Assembly (NCBI RefSeq): GCF_035222275.1
Contig: NC_085884.1
Location: forward strand, 1,798,001-1,862,000
Direction of reading: 5' to 3'
Length of the DNA stretch: 64,000 nt
Source: Podospora bellae-mahoneyi
Lineage: Eukaryota > Ascomycota > Sordariomycetes > Sordariales > Podosporaceae
Shown: positions 55,797-64,000 of the stretch, piece after piece
How positions within the stretch are numbered: position 1 is the first letter of the stretch
Layout of the letters: every line of letters begins with the position of its first letter
The notes under the pieces: generated by a model
Seen by the model: the letters and a program-made list of their open reading frames with translations, nothing else
Told to the model about the DNA's origin: nothing
Databases searched by the model: none
Position numbers and translations under genes: made by a program

Positions 55797-57030
55797 ATGA
55801 CGCCGGTAATGCTCACCGAGCAGGAGCTCGATGAGATTTACACTTTTGCTGTCCAGCTTGGCAAAGATGCAGGCAAAATGCTTCTCGAGGCTGCCCAGCT
55901 GAGATTTACTGGCACTCAAACAGCCGATTTGAAGGTTGAGGAGAAGGATAGTTCGGTAGATATCGTAACCAAGACAGACGAAGGTGTGTGTGTTTTGGTG
56001 AGCTAGGCAGTCCATGAGCACAGAACTGACCTCATCAGATGTTGAAGCCTTCATCAAATCCTCCATTGAGGCGAAATACCCCCACCACAAGTATGTTCAC
56101 AGAGCCATTCCGTTTGCCTGAGGCATCTAACGTTCTGCTGGCAGGTTTATCGGCGAAGAGACATACTCCAAAGGCGCGTCCCGCTCCTACCTGGTCTCCG
56201 AAACCACACCCAGCTGGTGTGTCGACCCACTAGATGGAACGGTCAACTATACGCACCTCTTCCCCATGTTTTGCGTCTCTATCGGCTTCGTCGTCGCCGG
56301 TAGGCCCACCATTGGCGTAGTCTATGCGCCATTCCTTAACCAGCTTTTTACCTCTTGCCGGGGCAGAGGTGCTTGGCTTAACGAAACCCAGCAGCTTCCC
56401 CTGATTAGGAACCCAATACCACCTATGCCAGCGGACGCTCCAAGTGGCTGTGTTTTCTCGTGCGAATGGGGCAAAGACAGAAAAGACAGACCCGACGGCA
56501 ACCTCTACAGAAAGGTGGAAAGTTTTGTGAACATGGCAACGGAAGTGGGAGGAAGAGGAGGAAAGGGTGGCATGGTGCACGGCATCAGGAGTCTAGGGAG
56601 CGCAACCATGGACCTCGCCTACACGGCCATGGGGGCGTTCGATATCTGGTGGGAGGGCGGATGCTGGGAGTGGTAAGTTTCTGTTCCAAGACTTGTGTAG
56701 TTGAACCTGGGCGCTGACAGCATGGACAAGGGATGTGGCGGCCGGTGTTGCTATCCTCCAGGAAGCTGGTGGGCTAGTCACGAGCGCCAACCCACCCAAG
56801 GATATAGAGACGGCAGAAATACAGGAAGTGAAGCTGGGAAGCAGACTGTATCTTGCTATACGGTATGCAATCACACCTGAACTTTTGTCCTTTGGCATTC
56901 CGACAAGCTAACACAACACAGGCCAGCAGGGCCAAGCAAGACCGAGACGGGGAGGGAGGGACAGGAACGGACTGTTCGAGAAGTATGGCGACGTGTGAAA
57001 GCATTGGAGTATGCAAGGCCGGGAGCCTGA
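55797..57030 (+). CDS. qa-X: QA-X, inositol monophosphatase-like protein of the qa cluster
   Basis: 335 aa from five exons: 55797-55983, 56039-56090, 56145-56672, 56731-56862 and 56922-57030. All introns are GT-AG, 55, 54, 58 and 59 nt. The inositol monophosphatase fold is clear: VTKTDEDVE (metal loop), FIGEETY, the core WCVDPLDGTVNYTHLFP and the C-terminal WEGGCWEWDVAAGVAIL. All metal ligands of a lithium-sensitive phosphatase are kept, so it is probably active on a sugar- or polyol-phosphate. Its exact role in quinate use is unknown in the literature I recall. It is the outermost gene of the cluster. Confidence 0.95.
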
Positions 57031-57485
57031 ACCTGGCAGTAGATATCGTAAACACGAAACTATAATTATTGCCACAAATATAGATGGGCTGAGTGGTATT
57101 TATCTCTGATGCTGAGGTGCACCAACAACCTCGACCAGGTTTGGTCCCAGACCTGGTTCTTATCCTACGTGGGAGTCGAACATGTGGAGGGAGTGAAGAA
57201 ACTACGCTATGAAGCCCACGCCCACCTTTTTCATATCGGTTTCATTGGGAGCATTTGGTGCCAGAGCACCACGGAGTGCAACCCAGGCCGCCCTTCGGCT
57301 TACTGACCATTGGCGGACCACTCAAATCCAAGTTCGAGACAAAAGAGCTCGAGGGAGTGCACCCTGTCCAAAAGTTAACGGCAGCTCCTGTAACAATGTG
57401 TCAGTCTCTGGCGCAGCTCTGGTAGTAAAATGGCCAGTCCTTGTTGGTTTCCCTGATCATACAAACTACCTCAAGTAGTTGTCCA
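57031..57485. other. Gap qa-X / jip5 (both 3' ends)
   Basis: About 450 bp at the right edge of the qa cluster. No gene or repeat recognised. Confidence 0.45.
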
Positions 57486-58810
57486 TCAGTCTAAGCCCGG
57501 GAAAGCCACACTCCTCGCCTGGTTACCCTTTCCCTTTTTCTGCTTCTTGTTGGATGATTTTTGCGGGCGTTCGTCCTCACTGTCATCGTCAGAGTCAGAA
57601 TCGCTCCGGGCCGGTCTCTTGAAGCCAGTGGCTTCCGCCTCCTCCTCTTCCTCTTCGTCAAGGTCGTCGTCTCCAGATTCAGCCCAAACCTTGACCGTTC
57701 TGCCGCCGCCACTAATAAGCCTGTTCTGGTAGTCAAAGGTCAAGGCAGAGACCCCCTCGACCTCATCGTGTTTGAGCACAAACTGCACCTCGCGTCTCTT
57801 GAGGTCGACAATGCTCAGGCTACCATCACCAACACCAACGATGACCTTTTTGCCCCAGCCAAGCTCGTCGGGAACGCGAACAATGGCATCCAAACTCTCG
57901 CCGTCCTTTTTAGTCCGGCCACCAGAAACGTTGATACGCTCTTGCTGATCGTCCCAGGCACCGCGATCCCACAGCGTCAAGATTCCATTACCGGTGCCAA
58001 CTGCCACCACAGCATTGCTACGCATCTTCTTAGGCCCAAGACCGGTCGGGATGATGGTGGAGCAGAGCAGTTCGTCTTCTTGGTCTTCTGAAGTCGCGAC
58101 AATTCCGTGCCTAAGGTCGGTGACGGCGAGCGTGGTGCCTCCGGTGGAGACCCACTGTTTGGGAAACCCAGAGGTGCTCTCAGCCGAGGCAGGCAAAGGA
58201 GTAATGCTGGAGATGTAATCGGCGTGCGGCACATGCTTTCGCACTGGCTTAGGATTCAGGCTACCGTTTTCGCGCAAGTCGAAGATGTAAAGGCCGCCAG
58301 AGTCAGTACCGAGAAGGAGGGTCTGAGGCGACAGGACATGGAGGATGGCAGGGCAATCGGTCGTGCTTGTCGCGCTGTTGCGGGGAGGGAGGCCAATCTT
58401 GGAGATGACATTGCCGGTCTCGGGGGAGAAGTGCTTGACCACGGAGTCGGTGCCGGCAGAGTACATGGCTGGTCGCAACGAAGAAAACAGTCAGTCTTGA
58501 ACCAAAAACACAGAGGCAAAGTTCGACTGGCTGAAGTAAGAGGAAACTGACCTGACCCATCATGGCTGTATGCGAGATGCCGGCAGCTGCCCTTGTGGCG
58601 GCGGGTGCTCCAGATACTCTTAATCATACCGCGTCCGCTGCTGGTGCTGCTCCGGCGGCCGCTTTCATCCTCCTCGTCGTCATCGTTCGGCAGGCGAAAG
58701 GTCTCAACTTTGCCGCTGGCCAGGCCGACTGTGAGCAGCGGCTCGGACGGGTGCAAGACCTGAGTAAACAGATCCGCTGAGAGCGGAAGAGTGCAGAGGT
58801 TTTCCAACAT
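57486..58810 (-). CDS. jip5: WD40 protein Jip5 (WDR55-like), ribosome biogenesis
   Basis: 413 aa from exons 58810-58552 and 58468-57486, with an 83-nt GT-AG intron. The exon join gives [18 protein letters not shown]. The start [28 protein letters not shown] is characteristic of Jip5/WDR55. A single beta-propeller follows ([81 protein letters not shown]). The C-terminus is acidic then Lys-rich ([10 protein letters not shown]), fitting nucleolar retention. Family members act in 60S subunit and rRNA processing. Confidence 0.93.
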
Positions 58811-59250
58811 GGTATGGGAGATAATGTGCTAAGGTGTGATCTTCACAGTCGCAAAAACAATGCGGAACTTGGATGCCATCGCGACCTTTTTGAAGCAGCC
58901 AATCGCGAAAAATTTGGAGCTCCGGGGGTGGCTTTAGTAAACGCTGGCTTGGCATTCTGTGTGGAGTCTGGGGTTCAGTGGGGGTCCAAAGCAAGCACAG
59001 ACCAGTTTGCGGCATGAGGAGGGGGGCTGTTGATTTCGTCACTGCTGTCCTGGAACAAGTTTCCCTCTTTGCCTTTCCGCCTCTCATCCAACGACCAGTA
59101 GCTGCTGTCCCATGCGGCACATGAAGCATATATGGGAAAGATAACCTACCTCTAGCTAGCAATGTAGTATCTTCCCCAATACAACACCTGCCTCGTTCCT
59201 CTCAATATCACCTTCCATCCCAGTCGCCAACTCCAATTCCAGAACTGAGA
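58811..59250. other. Divergent promoter jip5 / chitinase
   Basis: About 440 bp shared by two divergent genes. Nothing else seen. Confidence 0.45.
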
Positions 59251-60555
59251 ATGAACGTGGGCAAAATGAAAACCAGCTGGTACATTTTCTTGTGTTGCCT
59301 ATCTTTCGCAATGGCACTGAATTTGACAGCCAAGCGGCCTTTGAGATGCATCATGTACTACACCGGGTATGTCCCCCCATTGACAACCTAGACTCTATCA
59401 ACCAACTAATCGTTTGATCAGTCAGCATCCAGTCACGCCTCCAATCGATCAATTAAAGCACGTTACCCATGTTGCTGTTGCCTTCATGAGTCCCGGGGTC
59501 TTCAACGAGCCGGGCCGGATGGATTGGTCCTTGTGGACCACAGTGGAAGATGTCAGGAAGAAATTCCCCAAGGAGGCAAAGGTGCTGATCGCAATTGGCG
59601 GTTGGGGCGATACCATCGGCTTTTCAGTGGCCGCTCTCTCAGACGAGACACGGAAAACATTTGCTGAGAATGTGGCAAGCATGGTGAGGGCGACTGGGGC
59701 TGATGGTGTCGATATCGATTGGGAATATCCAGGGCAAGCCTTAGTCCCATCATTACACAGTTGGACTCAAGTTCGTCTGACACTGCAACCAATGTCTACA
59801 GAGGCAACGGTGAAGATTACAAACAGGTTCCCAACACATCGAAATCCTGGGAAATTCAGGCCTATCCCCTTCTCCTTGCCGAATTGCGAGCTGCCTTGGG
59901 ACCAAACGTCATCATCTCGGCAGCTGTACCGGGCCTCGAACGCGACATGCTTGCTTTCACCAGAGAAACCGTCCCTAGAATCATGAGGCACCTTGACTTC
60001 CTCAATGTCATGACTTATGATCTGATGAACCGTCGTGACACCGTGACGAAGCACCACACCGGCATAGACCTCAGTCTCGAGGCTCTCGACGCCTACATCG
60101 CAGCCGGAGCCGCACCCCAGGAGCTCAACCTGGGCTTTGGGTTTTACGTGAAGTATTTCCGCACCCTACACGAAAAGTGTCTGCATGATCCGATTGGGTG
60201 TCCTACCGTCCTTCTTGAGGATCCGTCAACCGGCGCGGATCTTGGACAGGCGGGGGCATTTTCATGGCACGATGCTGTGCCTGAGGATGTGGCAAATTCC
60301 TTTACAAGGGCGATCGGCAAGGGGAGGTATGATGAGAAACAGGGAGGGTATTACTACTGGGATGAAGAGGAGGATATTTGGTGGACCTTCGACACGGCCG
60401 AGGCCATCAAGAGGAAGCTTCCAGTTCTCGTGGACAAGAAGAGACTCGGAGGAGTGTTTGCTTGGGGCCTAGGAGAGGATGCGCCTGTTTACGAGCGCTT
60501 GGCGGCCGTCAATGAGGAGCTGGATAAACGATTGGAAATCAAGGATGAGCTTTAA
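59251..60555 (+). CDS. Secreted GH18 chitinase
   Basis: 393 aa from exons 59251-59366, 59422-59733 and 59802-60555. Signal peptide about 7-27 (SWYIFLCCLSFAMALNL). GH18 barrel: CIMYYTGQHP (beta-1), VLIAIGGWGD (SxGG-like), the catalytic motif DGVDIDWEYPG with the DxxDxDxE acid, ISAAVPG, LDFLNVMTYDLM and a C-terminal GGVFAWGLGED. All catalytic residues are present, and there is no chitin-binding or LysM module. The first intron is 55 nt GT-AG. The second (59734-59801, 68 nt) has a GC donor (GG|GCAAGC) directly after the catalytic motif and splices PG-GNGEDYKQV in frame. It should be secreted and act on chitin, in nutrition or wall remodelling. Confidence 0.93.
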
Positions 60556-60722
60556 GTTCGGTATCCTGAAGATATGAGAATGGGGATGCTGATTGTCATT
60601 CTGGCTGATGAGACTATTCTGAAACCCAATTGCTCAAGAAAAGCGCATTATGTCGCGCTGGATGACAAGTACGTTGATCTATTCAGAGCTGTCTTGACAA
60701 TGCAGTTTCATCATCGCTAAGA
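60556..60722. other. Short gap chitinase / membrane ORF
   Basis: 167 bp between convergent ends. Nothing seen. Confidence 0.4.
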
Positions 60723-61334
60723 TTAGCGATGACTCCCACCCGGTTTGCCAGACCCTATTCCTCTCCTCATCAGTAACAACTCGAGGCAGATGTACAACGC
60801 AGCCAAGAGCAGCGGCAGAGCAACTATCCACAGCACAACCACGCTAACCCTCTCTTCCCAGTGAACCTGCCTTCCGCTAAACGCTCGGCTTCCATTCACA
60901 GAGGCTCCATCCACAACATGTTGTGACTCTTCATCTCCCTGGTACTCGTGATCTTCGACATCAGTACTCGGGTCGGAACCACGGTGTGCGTCGAAAGTGT
61001 GATAATTCACATGTTCATTCTGGTGAATTGGCAACGGGGGCTCCACATGATCTTCGTTGTTGTTATCTCTGGGCCAGTTTGGCACGGGTGGAATAACAGG
61101 CATCAAACTGCCTCGAACGACAGTATCCTGCCGTTTATTTTTCAAATTAGCAGAGATCAAATTAGCAGAGATCAAATAAGGAGAGGGAAAATCAAAACGT
61201 ACGGCCAAGAAGGGGTCCTCTGAGAGGATGTCAACAGAGCGAACTATCCCGCTATGGTCGGATTCATGGTCGGAAGAAGAGGTGGATAAAGCAATGGAAG
61301 TAGAGCGGGAGGCAGATCCGGAAGGTGACCGCAT
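60723..61334 (-). CDS. Hypothetical single-pass membrane protein
   Basis: 203 aa from the ATG at 61334 (MRSPSGSASRST); an upstream in-frame extension to 61646 (307 aa) adds hydrophobic sequence of doubtful reality. The N-terminal 160 residues are Ser/Asp/Glu-rich and hydrophilic. One strong helix lies near the C-terminus (VVVLWIVALPLLLAALYICLELLLM), followed by a basic tail (RRGIGSGKPGGSHR), so it would be tail-anchored-like. A small tandem repeat encodes LISANLISANL. I recognise no family, and small size plus low complexity keeps confidence low. Confidence 0.45.
   Translation of the reverse strand: MRSPSGSASRSTSIALSTSSSDHESDHSGIVRSVDILSEDPFLAVRFDFPSPYLISANLISANLKNKRQDTVVRGSLMPVIPPVPNWPRDNNNEDHVEPPLPIHQNEHVNYHTFDAHRGSDPSTDVEDHEYQGDEESQHVVDGASVNGSRAFSGRQVHWEERVSVVVLWIVALPLLLAALYICLELLLMRRGIGSGKPGGSHR
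61140..61175. repeat. 15-bp direct repeat in the membrane ORF
   Basis: The unit AAATTAGCAGAGATC occurs twice in tandem, with a third partial copy (AAATAAGGAGAG). It encodes the LISAN duplication. Confidence 0.7.
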
Positions 61335-61885
61335 CTTTTTTTGGCAGCTTCTGGTTGCGAGGTCGCGGTTCACCTGTTCTTGTATGGGTGATGTATTGAA
61401 TGTTTGTAGTTTGGGTGAGATAATGGCAATGGGTGATTTCAAAAGAACCGAGGTGCTCTGTTGCACAGACCGGCAAACGCAAAAAGCAACAGTCATAAAG
61501 AGTGGATGAAATACAATAAACAGAGCATGTTGTGTTTGGAAAGACAACAGGTCTCTGACAAAAGAAGCACCTGCACACCCACATAAACCCAACACCGCAC
61601 TTGTAAAAATTGTAGGCAAGAATGAGAACACGGACACTATCATCATTTATAGTCATTCAACAATAATAAGGCCACGAGACACTGGAAAGATGAGTACGGG
61701 AAATACGGGGCTGGCAACAGTATGACGGACACACGAGCCCGGAAGTGAATGATTGATTCCGCTGTGCAATGTCTTACTTAAACTATTTTTCTTGGAGCAA
61801 AGCCAATAAAAATGTCATCTTCTCTGCCCTCTGTCCCATCATAAGCCTTACTACAATCAAGCACCATCCCACCCTGGTATGGAAC
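61335..61885. other. Gap upstream of membrane ORF
   Basis: 550 bp, AT-rich. It would hold the promoter of the membrane ORF and the 3' flank of the decayed hydrolase. Confidence 0.4.
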
Positions 61886-63121
61886 TCAGGATTCGTTGGT
61901 CGGGGGATCTAGGGACTGGATAATCCATTTGATTAGCCAGTTTGCAATGCCCAAGCTGTTGTGTTCCAGCATGAGCAGATGACCATTGCCATAGAGCCCG
62001 AAGTCTTCAGGAAGCTTGAGGTGCGAGACAGGCACGCCAGCCTGACGAAGAAAAGCAACGGTGGCATAGTAATATTCAGTATGGAAACTTGAGCCAGCTG
62101 TGACCACGCATTGTGGAATATCTTTGAGGTTTGGTAACTTGCGAACTGGGCCGTTTGCTTCGTCCTGGAGGTAGCACTCAGTTCTCGTGAGTGGGTCCAC
62201 CGACCTGACAAATGGTATCGGCTGGAATCTTTCATGTTTGGGAACTTCATCGATATATGCAGCGTCCTGAAGAAGCTCTTCAAAGCTACTGGGAAGAGAG
62301 GCGGAGGGACAAATCCCATAGGTATGTTGGATAGCCCGTATGGTCAAATGCATGGGAAGGGAGGCTCTGGGGATCCGGAAAACGCGGCTTGAATATTTGC
62401 TTTCCACCATCGTAAACCCATCCATTGGTGAATGGTGGACTGGTTGGCTCGATAGCAACTATGGCAGCAACCAGATGAGGTGCCTGATCAGTTGCTAGCC
62501 ATGAGATTGTTGCACCGCTCCCATGACCAACTAGGATTGCCGGGCTTGGAAATTTCTCCAAGAAACGCATCAGAGATCGGACGCCACTCTATTGCTGCTC
62601 CTGTGGGTCAAGGTACTCCGGTACCATACGCGCGTAGGTCCTTTCAAATATCGGGTCTCCTAGTTCGCCAGTCTGTGAGCATATTGTTGGTCAGCTTTGA
62701 TGGACCGGTATTGGGCTCTCTGGGACCTGAGAAGATACATACCCCGTCCCACATGCAATGGGACTGTACAGAAGGCCAATATACTTCGTGTGATTGGCTC
62801 CGGGGAGCTGTGTAGTATCTCTGAAGCTCGTCTTTAGACAGGGTTTTGGTGACGCATCCAAAAGATTCATGGCCAGCTGGTTGCTCTGGGTAGCCGCAGG
62901 CATGGAAAGGGCGATAGAGTACAAAAGTGAAAAATTCGGCCGTGCAGAAATGGAAGGCCCATCCAGGCTCGCCATCAGCTTTCCACCCAAATGTCTCCAG
63001 TTTGGTGATCACCGTGCACGAACACAACTGGATTGTAGTATTTGACTGCTTGCGGGGGGAATATCACAGCTCTAATCTTTCCCGCGCGTGTGGAATCGGC
63101 TTCCAAGGTCGATACTCCCAT
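61886..63121 (-). pseudogene. Decayed alpha/beta-hydrolase
   Basis: Starts at the ATG at 63121 (MGVSTLEADSTR) and ends with LIKWIIQSLDPPTNES. The family order is clear: VVFVHGDHQTGDIW, DGEPGWAFHF, EQPAGHES, MWDGTGELGDPIFE, the nucleophile elbow VGHGSGATISW, and GNGHLLMLEHNS with the catalytic histidine. A 70-nt GT-AG intron (62742-62673) is intact. Three lesions interrupt the frame: a shift near 62975-62985 (before ADGEPGW), a TAG at 62589-62591 (VPEYLDPQEQQ, stop, SGVRSLMRFL), and a shift near 62350. The TAG replaces what could have been a Gln codon. Catalytic motifs persist, so decay looks young. Assembly error is the alternative, but three breaks make it less likely. Confidence 0.75.
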
Positions 63122-64000
63122 TGTAAAGTATCAGTGATTGCTACTCAAAGAAGCGAGGTATGAAGATGCGAGATGGTGCGTCAACGTTTGAAGAATGAGA
63201 ATAAAAGTTACTTAACAGCTTAGCCACGACTGAGCTCTCTATTTGAAGTTGGAGAAATGACGTTCCAGGAAGTTAAGTTGGCAGGAACAAAGGCACGAGT
63301 GGCAGATACTGGGCCAGGAGCAACTGAGCGTCCCCCGCCTTCACACAATGAAACCTGTAATCCTGACATTTATGAAAACATAACAGTCCTGTGTCTTTCT
63401 TTGGAATTGAAAACAAATTAATAATCATCCAACGGCTGTCTCTCCGAGTCTGAAGCCAGTGGGCTGACCATTTGAAAACCCATTCAACAATTCTCTAGGT
63501 ATCTATCTACTTAGGCAAGGTCGGAGTGCACAAGCAGCCCGTCATTGATTTCGTTGGTCCCAATAGACTGGTTTGATATGCCCATTGTTCAGAGGACTCC
63601 AAATGAGCCGCATGTTCTAACTATGCTAGTATCATTGCCAGTCTCCAGTAACCAAACCAATACGCCCACCCCATTTGAAGCTTTTGACATCAAAATTGAC
63701 AACCACCCCAGAATGATCTGGAAATATCAACAGCCAAGCCCCCAACGTACCAGGGCAGAGCGTGCATCACACCACCCCCATCTCCACATCGACTGTCGAC
63801 ATGGTTGGGTACCCCAGACTCTGCCACGTTTTCCAAGACTGTTTAGCCCTGCCAAGAACATGCACCGAACCCACCCCTGTTGTGGACAGAAAGGTACCAC
63901 TCACAACTTCATCTTGCTCTCTCAAGGCGCCCGACCGACATCGAAACAACAGGTAGGTATGGAGACATGATCGATATGTCCCTGATAAGAGATACTTAAT
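63122..64000. other. Right-edge intergenic stretch
   Basis: No coding frame with support; the open frames of up to 140 codons overlap on both strands and lack features. Confidence 0.45.

Noticed and set aside
62589-62625. 36-nt intron ending at CAATAG that would remove the stop in the second hydrolase
   Set aside because: Too short for a fungal intron, and the sequence it would remove (VPEYLDPQ) looks coding.
1-64000. CRISPR array, bacterial operon features, attachment sites, LTR or other virus-like elements
   Set aside because: The window is fungal nuclear DNA, and I found no spaced direct repeats, terminal repeats or reverse transcriptase, integrase or transposase motifs.

Overview
The window is nuclear DNA of a filamentous ascomycete, most likely a sordariomycete of the Sordariales. 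The genes are compact, with short GT-AG introns of about 50-100 nt carrying CTAAC/CTGAC-like branch sites, and both strands are used. The predicted proteins (QA proteins, Erg9, Jip5, Nbs1-type FHA/BRCT protein) look like those of Neurospora/Podospora relatives. Genus assignment is inference; no search was run.

Layout. 0.5-7.6 kb: a UDP-rhamnose-type epimerase/reductase (-), squalene synthase erg9 (+) and a secreted proteinase K-like subtilisin (-). 7.6-11.7 kb: a long stretch with no supportable gene. 11.7-23.4 kb: an F-box protein (+), a 903-aa scaffold-like protein with DSLYG repeats (-), a membrane-anchored cytochrome b5-domain protein (+) and an NBS1/Xrs2-like subunit of the MRN complex (-). 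23.8-27.4 kb: a decayed TAP-like alpha/beta-hydrolase (-), an uncertain small Cys-rich ORF and a four-helix MARVEL-like membrane protein (+). 27.7-30.1 kb: ribosomal proteins S30 and S2 (+,+), each with a telobox upstream. 30.7-32.2 kb: remains of a WSC-domain gene, followed by about 4.5 kb without genes. 36.8-40.9 kb: an acetate transporter of the GPR1/FUN34/YaaH family (+) and a fumarate reductase (+). 41.1 kb: tRNA-Thr(AGT).

The centrepiece is a complete quinic acid utilisation (qa) cluster at 41.6-57.0 kb: qa-y permease (-), qa-1S repressor (-), qa-1F activator (+), qa-3 quinate/shikimate dehydrogenase (-), qa-4 dehydroshikimate dehydratase (+), qa-2 type II dehydroquinase (-) and qa-X (+). 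The permease imports quinate, QA-3 oxidises it to dehydroquinate, QA-2 dehydrates that to dehydroshikimate, and QA-4 converts it to protocatechuate. QA-1F activates the genes and QA-1S holds QA-1F inactive without inducer. Each of the three divergent promoters (qa-1S/qa-1F, qa-3/qa-4, qa-2/qa-X) holds a near-match to the QA-1F binding palindrome. Relative to the Neurospora crassa order as I recall it, the block qa-y/qa-1S/qa-1F is inverted.

57.5-63.1 kb: the WD40 ribosome-biogenesis protein Jip5 (-), a secreted GH18 chitinase (+), a small single-pass membrane ORF (-) and a second decayed alpha/beta-hydrolase (-). I found no CRISPR array, insertion sequence or recognisable transposon or virus-like element.
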